Position numbers and translations under genes: made by a program. Positions 41,822 through 50,639 of a stretch of DNA of 64,000 bases are shown piece by piece. Position 1 is the stretch's first letter. Each line of letters opens with the position of its first letter. This DNA comes from Bin5 sp965221345 (GTDB taxonomy: Bacteria > Chloroflexota > Anaerolineae > Caldilineales > Caldilineaceae): positions 1,364,001-1,428,000 of the forward strand of contig CBDCSD010000001.1 of the NCBI GenBank assembly GCA_965221345.1, written 5' to 3'. The notes below the pieces were generated by a model. It was not told the DNA's origin, did no database searches, and saw nothing but the letters and a program-made list of their open reading frames with translations.

Positions 41822-42650
41822 ACTGCCGGAAGTTGAGACCTACGTGCGGGCGCTTGAACCTCTGCTGACGGGGAAAACAGTCCTGGCAGCCGAGGTACGC
41901 TGGCCGCGCACAATCGCTGCCCCTGATGCCGCATTATTCCTAGACCTGATCCGCGGACGCCGCTTTGTTTCCTTTGCACGGCGCGGAAAATACATGCTGT
42001 TTGGCCTGGATAGCGGCGAAACGCTTGTTGTGCATCTCCGCATGACCGGCGAACTGCGAATTCATGCTCCCGCCGCCTCAGAGTCGGAGCAGGCGGCTGT
42101 TCCTGTGGACAAGCATACGCATGTCCTGTTTGAGCTGGACACCGGTGAAGAACTGAGATTCCGCGACACCCGCAAGTTTGGGCGCATCTGGTTGGTCGAG
42201 GATGTGTCAGAGGTTGTGGGAAAGCTGGGTCCGGAGCCGCTGAGCGCAGAGTTTCTTCCCCAAACCCTGGCGAAAGCCCTGGACGGGCGCAAAGCAAACG
42301 TCAAGGCGCTGCTGCTCAACCAGACAGTAGTGGCGGGCGTTGGCAATATCTACGCCGACGAATCGCTGTTTCACGCCCGCATCGATCCACGGCGGCCGGG
42401 CGGCGCCCTTGCCTTCGAAGAAATTATCCGTCTTCATCATGCTTTGCGTCAGGTACTGCAGGCGGGCATCGAGGCGCAGGGTAGTTCTATACAGAACTAT
42501 GCGCCGCCGACTGGCGGAAAAGGCGGTTTTCAGGAGCAGTTCCGGGTGTTCCGCCGCGGCGGCGAGCCGTGCTTTCGCTGTAATGCGCCGATCAGCCGCA
42601 TCCTGCTCGGCCAACGCAGCACCCATTTCTGCACCACCTGTCAGAGTTAA
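41814..42650 (+). CDS. mutM: Formamidopyrimidine-DNA glycosylase
   Basis: 278 aa starting at a GTG that gives (M)PELPEVETY, the diagnostic N-terminus. The catalytic proline is P2 and E3 assists. K57 in RRGKYML is the conserved DNA-contacting lysine. The H2TH domain covers LLLNQTVVAGVGNIYADE. A C-terminal zinc finger is made of C-F-R-C and C-T-T-C with ILLGQRSTHF between. The enzyme removes 8-oxoguanine and ring-opened purines. The start overlaps the putative anti-sigma gene by 8 nt, so translation is coupled to it. The gene is complete. Confidence 0.97.
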   Translation: MPELPEVETYVRALEPLLTGKTVLAAEVRWPRTIAAPDAALFLDLIRGRRFVSFARRGKYMLFGLDSGETLVVHLRMTGELRIHAPAASESEQAAVPVDKHTHVLFELDTGEELRFRDTRKFGRIWLVEDVSEVVGKLGPEPLSAEFLPQTLAKALDGRKANVKALLLNQTVVAGVGNIYADESLFHARIDPRRPGGALAFEEIIRLHHALRQVLQAGIEAQGSSIQNYAPPTGGKGGFQEQFRVFRRGGEPCFRCNAPISRILLGQRSTHFCTTCQS

Positions 42651-42736
42651 GCAGGAACGCTGAAAGCCTGGAAAGCAATGCTTGAAGGGCCGGCACTGCT
42701 GCTGTTCTATGCATCATCTGGCCCTGTTGCCGTAAA

Positions 42737-42967
42737 TCATCCGCCCCGCCCCGGAGTATGGCGCCGCTTCGCCTCTGCCAATTCCTCTTCAAGGACCGCC
42801 TTTCGCTGCATTTCGGCCTCTTTCCCCTCCGCCAGAGCCCGGTCCCAGCGCGACTGGTAGTTGGCGTCGAAGGTTGTAGTCCGCGATGGCCCGAAGATGT
42901 AGGCAACCGCGGCGCCCACTGCTGCGCCCAAGAGCAGGCCGATCAAGAGATTCTCAGATTTTCCCAT
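42737..42967 (-). CDS. YtxH-like small membrane protein
   Basis: 76 aa from the ATG at 42967, chosen for its very strong SD (gggaggagg). An N-terminal helix LLIGLLLGAAVGAAVAYIFGPS has the Gly/Ala-rich pattern of the YtxH domain. The rest is a charged alpha-helix rich in Glu, Lys and Arg (AEGKEAEMQRKAVLEEEL), probably coiled coil. Members occur in general stress and envelope operons. It follows the double-PspC gene at 88 nt on the same strand, supporting an envelope-stress role. Confidence 0.75.
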   Translation of the reverse strand: MGKSENLLIGLLLGAAVGAAVAYIFGPSRTTTFDANYQSRWDRALAEGKEAEMQRKAVLEEELAEAKRRHTPGRGG

Positions 42968-43055
42968 ACTGACCTCCTCCCTGCCTGTTTCGAGCCCGTC
43001 TCTGGCGTGGGCGAAACCTGCCTTCCGAAAGAGTAGCGAACGACCACCTCCCGTT

Positions 43056-43973
43056 TCAGCCCACCCTGCCGTCAATCACCGTTACGTCTTGTGGCTCCTG
43101 GATGGCGGCCGGCGCCACGCTCTGTTCCTCTTCGGGCAGGAGCCAGCCGATCAGCACGTAAACCAGTACGCCTGTGCCAACGCTGCCAATGGCGAATGCA
43201 ACCCAGATCAGCCGGACAAGATTGGCGTCCAGGCCGATCGCCTTGCCAATCGCCCCGCACACGCCGAAGACCAGGCGGTCTTCTCGGCTGCGCTTCAGCG
43301 GAATGCTGGACTTAGCGCGGCGCAGACTGGATTTAACCGATGCGCGGTTTAAGCTGGACGTCGCCCGCGTTCTTCCGCTCTGCATCTTTTCGCGAGCGCT
43401 GGAGAATCGACCGCGCCAAGCCCGCTGGTTCTTAAGCATAAGGAACCCCGCGCCGATCAACAACACTGGCCAAAAGAGCAGCCCCATCACCCGCCAAAAT
43501 ACACTCCACAGTGCTGGCAGGATGCCAAGATTCGCCAGCAACCACAGAGAGCCGCAAATGACCAGTAGTAGCCCGGCCCGCTCTACGTTTCGTTCATTCA
43601 ACTCAAGCGTCGCCGGGGCATGCTGACCGGCTTTCGCCGTACCTACAGGGAGCAGAAGCCACAGCGCCGCGTAGGCAAACAGGCCGGCGCCGGCAGTTCC
43701 AAGCGTCAGTACTATCCACATGATCCGCACCAGAATCGGGTCGATTCGGAAATAGTCACCCAAGCCGCCGCAGATACCGCCGATCATTTTCTCCTCAGGA
43801 TGACGGTAGAGAAATGTTACCCTCTTACTTTCTGCACTGGCAGACTGTTCGCTCCCAGTACTCTCTACCGGAATGGCAACTTCCTCTGTGGAGGACTGGG
43901 CCGCTGAGATTGGGCCGCCCTCGATATCCGGTGCGGCCGTCTGCGCAGCCTGCGTTGGCGTATTTTCATTCAT
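43056..43973 (-). CDS. Membrane protein with two PspC domains
   Basis: 305 aa, SD aaggag. The N-terminal 45 residues are disordered and acidic. PspC domain 1 is near residues 50-112 (MIGGICGGLGDYFRIDP, then a helix WIVLTLGTAGAGLFAYAALWLLLP). A middle part has two more hydrophobic helices. A basic linker (SSLRRAKSSIPLKRSRED) precedes PspC domain 2 near 230-285 (LVFGVCGAIGKAIGLD). PspC proteins sense loss of membrane integrity and act with PspA. Having two copies in one chain suggests an internal duplication. Confidence 0.92.
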   Translation of the reverse strand: MNENTPTQAAQTAAPDIEGGPISAAQSSTEEVAIPVESTGSEQSASAESKRVTFLYRHPEEKMIGGICGGLGDYFRIDPILVRIMWIVLTLGTAGAGLFAYAALWLLLPVGTAKAGQHAPATLELNERNVERAGLLLVICGSLWLLANLGILPALWSVFWRVMGLLFWPVLLIGAGFLMLKNQRAWRGRFSSAREKMQSGRTRATSSLNRASVKSSLRRAKSSIPLKRSREDRLVFGVCGAIGKAIGLDANLVRLIWVAFAIGSVGTGVLVYVLIGWLLPEEEQSVAPAAIQEPQDVTVIDGRVG

Positions 43974-44190
43974 AGCTGACTCCTTATGCGATGGGTAGCG
44001 GCGGATTCGCCATCTTTGCGGCGCGATGCACTCTTACTACATCCTACGCAGACACCGTAGAAAAGTTTCGCGCCTCCACCGGTACGGAACCATCAGAGAC
44101 GCGAATTGTATGTGCAATGCGGAGCGCAATCAACATGAAGCCTGGCCTACCCAATCAAACAATGCCGTGCGTCAAATGGCGCAGCCGCTC

Positions 44191-45252
44191 TTAACTCTCT
44201 ATCCGCACCTCTCTACCCTCTTCCTGACTGCGGTAGATACCGTCCAGAATCGACTGAACTTGGAGTGACTCTTCCGCCGCCACGGGCGACGGCGCGCCCT
44301 CGGCAATCGCCTTGGCGAAGGCAACGCATTCCAGCGCGTGCGGTTCCATCTTGTCCTGCGTGAGTTGCAGAAACTTGTTGTAGAACTGTTTGGTTTCGTA
44401 GTTCGTTTCCAGGATCTTTGTGGTTGGCCAGTGGCAACCGCCTTCAGTCCCGTAGAGCCAGATCTGTGGGTCCTCGCCCAACTCGTCGTGGTGTAGCAGC
44501 CAGCTGGTCTCCAGAATCAAAGTGGCGCCATTGTCGAAGCGCACAAAGGCGGCCGCGAAATCCTCCACGTCCATGTCCTTGGGCACAGGGGCCAGCCCCC
44601 ATGCGCTGAACGCGCCTTCCCGGTGCGCCAGCGGAGCCTTGGCCACGCCGGAGACGGCCACCGGCACGGGATTGTCCATCAGCCAGAGGGTCAAGTCCAA
44701 TATGTGGACACCGACATCGATGGTTGGTCCGCCGCCGCTGTGTTTCTTGTAAATGAAACCTGGCCGCACAGGCATCAAGCCCCGTCGAAGCATCCAACTG
44801 CGAGCGTGGTATATTTCGCCCAACACGCCGGTAGACACTTCTGCTTTCAGCGCCTGAGAGTCTCCTCTGAAGCGGAAGTGTTGGGCCGTCATCAGCAGCT
44901 TGCCGGAACGATCGCGGGCCGCAATCATCTGGCGAATCTCCGCCGGTGTTGGCGCAAGCGGCTTTTCGCAGAGCACGTGTTTGCCCGCGTCCAGGGCCGC
45001 AATCGCGAGTGGAGCATGGTACCGGTTCGGCGTGCACACATCGATAATGTCGATGTCTGGGTCATTGAACAACTCTGCTGGGTCGCTTGTCAGTTTTTTG
45101 ACGCCGTACAGCGCGCCCCACTTCTCCAAAGCCTCCGCCGAAATGTCGCCGCCTGCCACGACCTCCGCCTGCTCCGACGCGGCCCAGCCAGGCATGTGTG
45201 CTTTGGAAATGCCGCCGACTCCCACAACCCCAACTTTGAGAATTTTCGACAC
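44191..45252 (-). CDS. Gfo/Idh/MocA family oxidoreductase
   Basis: 353 aa from a GTG at 45252 with SD aaggaag; longer ATG forms reach 45285. The N-terminal Rossmann fold has KVGVVGVGGISKAH, NAD(P)-binding. The EKP motif is CEKPLAPTPAE near residue 95. Then GGGPTIDVGVHILDLTLWL carries the catalytic His-Asp region near residue 170-185. Likely oxidises a sugar or inositol-type alcohol with NAD(P). The specific substrate cannot be told. The gene has its own predicted promoter about 210 nt upstream. Confidence 0.92.
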   Translation of the reverse strand: MSKILKVGVVGVGGISKAHMPGWAASEQAEVVAGGDISAEALEKWGALYGVKKLTSDPAELFNDPDIDIIDVCTPNRYHAPLAIAALDAGKHVLCEKPLAPTPAEIRQMIAARDRSGKLLMTAQHFRFRGDSQALKAEVSTGVLGEIYHARSWMLRRGLMPVRPGFIYKKHSGGGPTIDVGVHILDLTLWLMDNPVPVAVSGVAKAPLAHREGAFSAWGLAPVPKDMDVEDFAAAFVRFDNGATLILETSWLLHHDELGEDPQIWLYGTEGGCHWPTTKILETNYETKQFYNKFLQLTQDKMEPHALECVAFAKAIAEGAPSPVAAEESLQVQSILDGIYRSQEEGREVRIES

Positions 45253-45464
45253 ACTCGCTTCCTTTCGAATTTCAGTACCTGTCACCTACCAAGTGACGAA
45301 GAGTGGAAAAACAGTTCTGTCGTCCGTATGACTCGGCGAAGACGATATAGGGAACATCCATCATCCCGAATGCCAAAAGGGCGAAATCGCACAATCTGGT
45401 TCAAGCGACCCCCACCTTGTGACTGCTTCTCATTTCTAGTGTGGGCTACAATTTTTCATGTCAG

Positions 45465-45493
45465 ATCATAGCACGTAAGGCTTACGGACTCAA
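45465..45493 (-). promoter_or_regulatory. Promoter of the Gfo/Idh/MocA gene, with operator-like palindrome
   Basis: On the minus strand TTGAGT (45488-45493), a 17-nt spacer and TATGAT (45465-45470). The spacer holds cgtaagccttacg (45474-45486), 6-bp arms around one central base, which could be a repressor or activator site. The leader to the GTG at 45252 would be about 205 nt. Confidence 0.45.
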
Positions 45494-45821
45494 CTGCGCT
45501 TGGGCAACACGCCTCCTATCTCTATGGTTACTACTGTGTGCCCTTCTCAGTCGACCCATAACGAACTATTGGCTCTGTCAGCGACCCATCCAACACTCGC
45601 CAATATGACCATTCCCCAATCCCACATTTCATTGTTCAGACTTTGGTACAGCACTCGTCAGACGCACGTGATCTCTCGTACAACCCTCGTACGATCGCTC
45701 ACGAGCTCGCAAGACCCCAGTCCCCATCCCCCCAAAAATATCCCAGTTCAGACAAGCACTAGGAAAGCGCGATTCGCAAACCGCACTTCAATGCTGGTGC
45801 AGAGCTACTGGGGCTGGGGGA

Positions 45822-45850
45822 TTGCAAAGTTGCCCAACTGATGCTATGAA
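45822..45850 (+). promoter_or_regulatory. Candidate promoter of the TPP enzyme gene
   Basis: TTGCAA (45822-45827), 17-nt spacer and TATGAA (45845-45850), 61 nt before the ATG. The spacer contains agttgcccaact, a 5-bp-arm palindrome. Both boxes match only four of six consensus bases. Confidence 0.3.
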
Positions 45851-45911
45851 TAGATGGAATTTACTCTACCCAAAACCCGCGCCTACATCGAGTCCACCAG
45901 GAGAACAACCT

Positions 45912-47588
45912 ATGCCACGCATGACCGGAGGCAGGTTTATCGCCGAAACAGTTCATGGTTATGGAATCACCCACGTTTTCTTCATGCCCTATATCGGCCC
46001 GAGGGCCCTGATGGAAATGGAAAAACTGGGGATCAAGCGAGTGCAGACGCACGGGGAAAAGGCCGCCGCATACATGGCCGACGCTTACGCCCGCATTAGG
46101 CGAGGCCCCGGCCTGTGCATGGCCCAATCCGTCGGCGCGGTCAATCTGGCCGCCGGATTGCAAGACGCCTACCTGGCCTGTTCACCGGTGGTTGCTCTGA
46201 CAGGCCGTGAGCTTCTCATCAACCAGAAGCGTCACGCCTACCAGGAGGTCGATCACGTCAATCCGTTTTCGGCTGTCTCCAAGTACAGCGCCTATGTCTC
46301 GACCCCGGAACATCTGCCCTTCTACCTGCGCCAGGCTTTTCGATCCGCTACGACTGGCACGCCCGGACCGACCCACCTCGACCTGGAGGGAATCGCCGGT
46401 CAGGGCGTGGTGGATCAGGAGGCCGTCATGGAGGTAGCTGCTGAAGAGATGTTTTCCCAGTTGCCGCCCTTTCGGCCCGAGGCAGAACTTTCCAGCATCG
46501 AGGCAGCGCTCCAACTTCTCGGCAGCGCTGAACGCCCGGTCATCGTCGCCGGCGGCGGGGTCACGGCTTCTGATGCCCGCGACGAACTGATTGAACTGGC
46601 AGAAAAACTTTCTATCCCTGTGGCAACATCCTTGAATGCCAAAGCCATGTTCCCCTCCGACCATGCGCTGGCCGTAGGTGTTCCCGGCTCTTACTCCCGT
46701 GCCTGCGCAAACCAGGCCCTGTGTGAAGCCGATCTAGTCTTCTTCGTCGGCAGCCACACCGGAGGACAGGTGACCAATTCCTATCAGATTCCTCCCCAGG
46801 GCACGCCCATCATCCAACTGGATATCAACGCCGAGGAAATCGGCCGCAACTATCCTGTACAGGTTGGCCTGCAAGGGGATGTCAAGAGCAGCCTCAGGCG
46901 CATGATCGACCGCGCCGCGCCCCGCGCCCCCCGCAATGCATGGGTTGGCCGTGTTCAAGAGCTGGTGCAAGAGTGGAAAGCGAGTGTGGCGCAACACGTT
47001 GACTCGGAGATCCTGCCCATGCGCCCGGAGCGCCTCTGCCGCGAACTGACCGACTACCTGCCGTCCGATGCTATCCTTGTCTCCGATACAGGACACGCCG
47101 GAATTTGGACCGGTACCATGATCGATCTGAAACATGCCGATCAGAGCTACGTACGCTGCTCCGGATCTCTGGGATGGGGACTGCCGGCCGCTATGGGTGC
47201 GAAGTGCGCACAGCCGGAACGCCCCGTGCTTTGCTTTACAGGGGATGGCGGCATCTGGTATCACCTGACCGAACTGGAAACCGCGGTGCGTTGCGGCATC
47301 AACACTGTTACGGTGGTCAACAACAATCACTCTCTCAATCAGGAACAAGGTGGCGTCGAGCAGACCTACGGTGCACGAACCACCGGTTCCGATGAACTCT
47401 GGCTCTTCGAGGACGCCGACTTTGCCAGAATGGCGGAGTCGTTCGGCGCACTCGGGATAACGGTACACAAACCGAGCGAGCTTGCCGGAGCCCTCGACCA
47501 GGCCTTCGCTTCAGGCCGACCGGCGGTCGTTGACGTAAAGACCCACTTAGAAGGCATCGCGCCGCGGGCGTGGGCGCCAACCCAGTAG
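45912..47588 (+). CDS. Thiamine pyrophosphate-dependent enzyme (acetolactate synthase-like)
   Basis: 558 aa from the ATG at 45912 with SD aggag; an upstream in-frame start at 45822 is not supported. The N-terminal PYR domain has the catalytic Glu in THGEKAAAYMADAYAR (about residue 50). The central domain has RPVIVAGGGV. The C-terminal TPP domain has GDGGIWYHLTELE and NNNHSLNQEQ, the GDG-x(about 25)-NN metal/TPP motif, near residues 440-480. It belongs to the large acetolactate synthase, sulfoacetaldehyde acetyltransferase, benzoylformate decarboxylase group. The exact substrate is open. No ilvN-like small subunit follows, so anabolic acetolactate synthase is less likely. Confidence 0.9.
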   Translation: MPRMTGGRFIAETVHGYGITHVFFMPYIGPRALMEMEKLGIKRVQTHGEKAAAYMADAYARIRRGPGLCMAQSVGAVNLAAGLQDAYLACSPVVALTGRELLINQKRHAYQEVDHVNPFSAVSKYSAYVSTPEHLPFYLRQAFRSATTGTPGPTHLDLEGIAGQGVVDQEAVMEVAAEEMFSQLPPFRPEAELSSIEAALQLLGSAERPVIVAGGGVTASDARDELIELAEKLSIPVATSLNAKAMFPSDHALAVGVPGSYSRACANQALCEADLVFFVGSHTGGQVTNSYQIPPQGTPIIQLDINAEEIGRNYPVQVGLQGDVKSSLRRMIDRAAPRAPRNAWVGRVQELVQEWKASVAQHVDSEILPMRPERLCRELTDYLPSDAILVSDTGHAGIWTGTMIDLKHADQSYVRCSGSLGWGLPAAMGAKCAQPERPVLCFTGDGGIWYHLTELETAVRCGINTVTVVNNNHSLNQEQGGVEQTYGARTTGSDELWLFEDADFARMAESFGALGITVHKPSELAGALDQAFASGRPAVVDVKTHLEGIAPRAWAPTQ

Positions 47589-47857
47589 TACTGAATGACA
47601 CAAACTTCGCCCATTCAGCCAGGCAAGTGCCCTATCCCATAGGCCTGCATTGCAGCCTGAATGGGTGTGCAGGTTTGCTTTGGAGATCGCCAATCTGCTA
47701 GAATGTCGTAGCCTTGCGGTAGATCTGTTGGCTTCAGTGCCCAAATCAAGAGGTGCTGCCCGCAAATTGGAAGACGGGCCCCTGCAGACCGAAAGTCTGG
47801 AGTCTACGCAAGCAAGTTGATCATATCAATTCGATCCTGGAAAGCGGAAGGCTTTGC

Positions 47858-48148
47858 ATGAAAGCGATGCTATATTTGGACCAGATGGTCGAGCCGGTGG
47901 CTGTGCTGGACGACGTGAAAGTCGTGGAGTTTGGCAGTGACAATCACCCGGAAGGCGACCGAGTCCGAATCTATTACAATACCTATAACCTGAATGCGAC
48001 AAAGACGATGGTCGAACTTCACCGTGATCGCAAGATGACGGTCAAATTGGAGGACGGCCGTTCTGCCCCCGCATTGATCACGCACGCCAGTCTGGATGCA
48101 AAGGGCCAATTTGTTGGCGTTCTGAGAGTGCTCGGACCACTGGCCTGA
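47858..48148 (+). CDS. Small hypothetical protein
   Basis: 96 aa from the ATG at 47858, SD ggaagg. Begins MKAMLYLDQMVEPVAVLDD and is mostly beta strands (VRIYYNTYNLN; TMVELHRDRKMTVKLEDG). No known family recognised. No membrane helix or signal. It lies alone between the TPP enzyme gene and the helicase gene. It is considered real because of its ribosome site and balanced composition. Confidence 0.6.
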   Translation: MKAMLYLDQMVEPVAVLDDVKVVEFGSDNHPEGDRVRIYYNTYNLNATKTMVELHRDRKMTVKLEDGRSAPALITHASLDAKGQFVGVLRVLGPLA

Positions 48149-48264
48149 GATCGACGTGAGCCTCCAAACCACCCCTGCTCTCCCCTTGGCTCCATTCAGC
48201 TACGGGGAGAACACCTTTTCTTGCTCGTTACCGGCACAATTTCCAGGCAAAGCGCATAAGTTTC

Positions 48265-50613
48265 ATGGTCGCTGATCAGCACCTGCGTCCGGCACAAGAG
48301 GAGGTCCTCCGCTACGAAGGTGGGCGCCTCGGTATCAGCGCGGTGCCCGGCAGCGGCAAGACCTTCACTTTGAGTTGTCTGGCCGCCCAGTTGGTGCAGA
48401 GGCTGGCTGGCTCCGGCCCCATGGACGATCGTGAAGTGCTGGTCGTCACCCTCACCAATGCGGCCGTAGAGAATTTCCGCAGCAGTATCGGCAACTTCAT
48501 TCAGAGTGAGCGCCTGTTGCCGAGTGGCTATCGGGTGCGAACTCTCCACAGCCTGGCCCATGACATTGTGAGAGAACGGCCGGGGCTGGTTGGGCTGGGT
48601 GAAGACTTTGCCATCCTTGACGAGCGCATCACCCTGGACATAAAGCGGCAGGCGGTCAACAACTACTGGCAGGCCAATCCCGATTTTCTGGGCGGTTTTA
48701 TCAAGCCGGAGCATTTGAGCAATCCCCGCCGCCTGGAGCGCCATCTCCTCGACACGGGGCAAGAGATTGCCGAAGCAGTCATTCGACGCATGAAAGAGTT
48801 GCGCGCGGATGCCGTCACGATGGCGAATGCTCTGGAACAGCAGTCGGGCGTTTGGCCGCTACTTTCATATGGTTTGCAGATTCATAAAGACTACCAGCGC
48901 GGGCTAAGCGTGCGGGGAGGCGTAGACTTTGATGACCTGATTCTGTTTGCGCTTCAAGCTCTGGAGTCCGATGAAAATCTCCTGGCGCGCTTGCAGCAGC
49001 GCTGGCCCTATGTGCTGGAAGACGAGGCCCAGGACAGCAGCGCCCTGCAAGAGCAGATGCTGACCCTTCTGACCGCCGCCCATGGGAATTGGGTTCGGGT
49101 AGGAGACCCCAACCAGGCTGTCAACACCACCTTTACCAGCGCCAATCCCCGCTTTCTTAGAGAATTCGTGGACAGCGAGGCCGTAAATGCCTTACCCCTA
49201 CCCAATTCTGGCCGCAGTGCCAAGCCGATCATAAAGCTTGCCAATCAGTTCATCGACTGGAGCCGTGACGGCCATCCGCTTCTTTCGCAGCACCAGGCGC
49301 TTTCCCTTCCATACATTCTGCCCACCGACGAAGGCGACCCGCAGCCCAACCCGGACCCGGGCGACCCCGACCTGTTTTTCTATGACCGTCCACTCACGCC
49401 CGCGCAAGAGATCCAGATTCTGGTCACCAGTCTGCATCGCTGGCTGTCGAACAATTCCGAGAAGACGGTAGCTGTGCTCATTCCTGATAACCGGCGTGGG
49501 GCCGAGTTCGGTAGAGCTTTTGAGGAGGCCTCGCTGCCTTTCGACGATTCGCTGCTACAGTCCACGAGCACGACCCGCGTCGCTGTTGACGCGCTGGTGA
49601 AGGCTTTGCGTTTCATCAGCCAACCCCACAACTCCTCCCATCTTCGTCCATTCTGGTCCGATGTCTGGTGGGCGCGGCGCGGACGCCCGCACTGTGTTAC
49701 CGAAGGTGGCATCGAGAACGGCGAGGTCGGCTCTGTAGAAAACGGCCCCTCCTGGCTTGCTGCCGGCTCAAATCCAGACGAGAGTTCGTCGGGTGATGCA
49801 CTGCCACAGCCGGTGTTGCTCTTTGGCAAAGCTCTGGACCAGATGCGTCCTCCCGAGCAGTACGTCTTTCCCGCCGCTGGCGACGACTGGTTGGAGGCAA
49901 TCGGCTGGCTCGACAACTTCGACGGCTTTCGGCCGGTCGTTGAACGGTTCAGGAAAGACCTTAAGCGCTGGTGTGCGGCCACAATTCTTCCTATCGACGA
50001 ACTGATCCTGACATTGGGTCAGGATTTTTTCACAAAAGCTCCGGAACTGGCTTTGGCGCACAGCGTCGCCATTCTGCTGGCAAAACGGGCTAAAGAACGG
50101 CCCGACCTGCGATTGCCTGAGTTGACAACTGAGTTGGAGGAGATCGCACGAAACCGTCGACGTATCCTTGGGTTCGGTGAGGAAACGCGCGGCTACGAAC
50201 CTCCGCCGGGCAAGGTAACTATCGCAACGATTCACACTGCCAAAGGGCTGGAATGGGACCGCGTTCATCTGGCGTCGGTCAGCAACTACAGTTTTCCCAG
50301 CGGCGGCGACGAGGAATCCTACCGAGGGCAACGCTGGTTCGTGCGCGATAGCCTCAATCTGACCGAGGAAGCTCTGGCCCAGACCGAGCAACTGCACATG
50401 GGGACCCTGGATGAATATGTCCCAGGCCAGGCTACTCGGAAGGCCCGGCAGGAATTGGCCGCGGAGCGTCTGCGCCTCTTGTATGTTGGCATCACTCGCG
50501 CCCGCCAGGAGTTGATCCTTACCTACAATACAGGTAGTCGACATGAGACAAGCCCAAACGAACCGGCATTGGCGTTCGAGGCGCTGCGTCTGTGGTGGGA
50601 GAATGGAAGGTAA
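48265..50613 (+). CDS. UvrD/Rep-family superfamily 1 DNA helicase
   Basis: 782 aa. All SF1A helicase motifs are visible: Q-motif LRPAQEEV, motif I VPGSGKT (about residue 30), Ia VVTLTNAAVENF, II LEDEAQDSS near 253, III VGDPNQAVNTTF, V IHTAKGLEWDRVHL near 660 and VI LYVGITRARQEL near 743. Walker residues are all intact, so active ATP-driven unwinding or translocation is expected. It is followed after 26 nt by an OLD-like ATPase gene and then a TOPRIM-like gene. Helicase plus ATPase plus TOPRIM is the Gabija parts list, in split form. It could also be an ordinary repair helicase. Confidence 0.93.
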   Translation: MVADQHLRPAQEEVLRYEGGRLGISAVPGSGKTFTLSCLAAQLVQRLAGSGPMDDREVLVVTLTNAAVENFRSSIGNFIQSERLLPSGYRVRTLHSLAHDIVRERPGLVGLGEDFAILDERITLDIKRQAVNNYWQANPDFLGGFIKPEHLSNPRRLERHLLDTGQEIAEAVIRRMKELRADAVTMANALEQQSGVWPLLSYGLQIHKDYQRGLSVRGGVDFDDLILFALQALESDENLLARLQQRWPYVLEDEAQDSSALQEQMLTLLTAAHGNWVRVGDPNQAVNTTFTSANPRFLREFVDSEAVNALPLPNSGRSAKPIIKLANQFIDWSRDGHPLLSQHQALSLPYILPTDEGDPQPNPDPGDPDLFFYDRPLTPAQEIQILVTSLHRWLSNNSEKTVAVLIPDNRRGAEFGRAFEEASLPFDDSLLQSTSTTRVAVDALVKALRFISQPHNSSHLRPFWSDVWWARRGRPHCVTEGGIENGEVGSVENGPSWLAAGSNPDESSSGDALPQPVLLFGKALDQMRPPEQYVFPAAGDDWLEAIGWLDNFDGFRPVVERFRKDLKRWCAATILPIDELILTLGQDFFTKAPELALAHSVAILLAKRAKERPDLRLPELTTELEEIARNRRRILGFGEETRGYEPPPGKVTIATIHTAKGLEWDRVHLASVSNYSFPSGGDEESYRGQRWFVRDSLNLTEEALAQTEQLHMGTLDEYVPGQATRKARQELAAERLRLLYVGITRARQELILTYNTGSRHETSPNEPALAFEALRLWWENGR

Positions 50614-50639
50614 TTGAGAAGGGCTGGGGGAGTGGAACT

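Larger units (their letters stand above)
45253..45911. other. Divergent intergenic region with two promoters
   Basis: 659 nt between the oxidoreductase gene (minus) and the TPP enzyme gene (plus). It contains a leftward promoter at 45465-45493 and a rightward one at 45822-45850, each with a small palindrome in the spacer. An open frame at 45500-45841 is not considered a gene. Confidence 0.5.

Noticed and set aside
45500..45841. 113-codon plus-strand frame upstream of the TPP enzyme
   Set aside because: Ser/Thr/Pro-rich, no homology pattern, and it overlaps the promoter region; considered chance.
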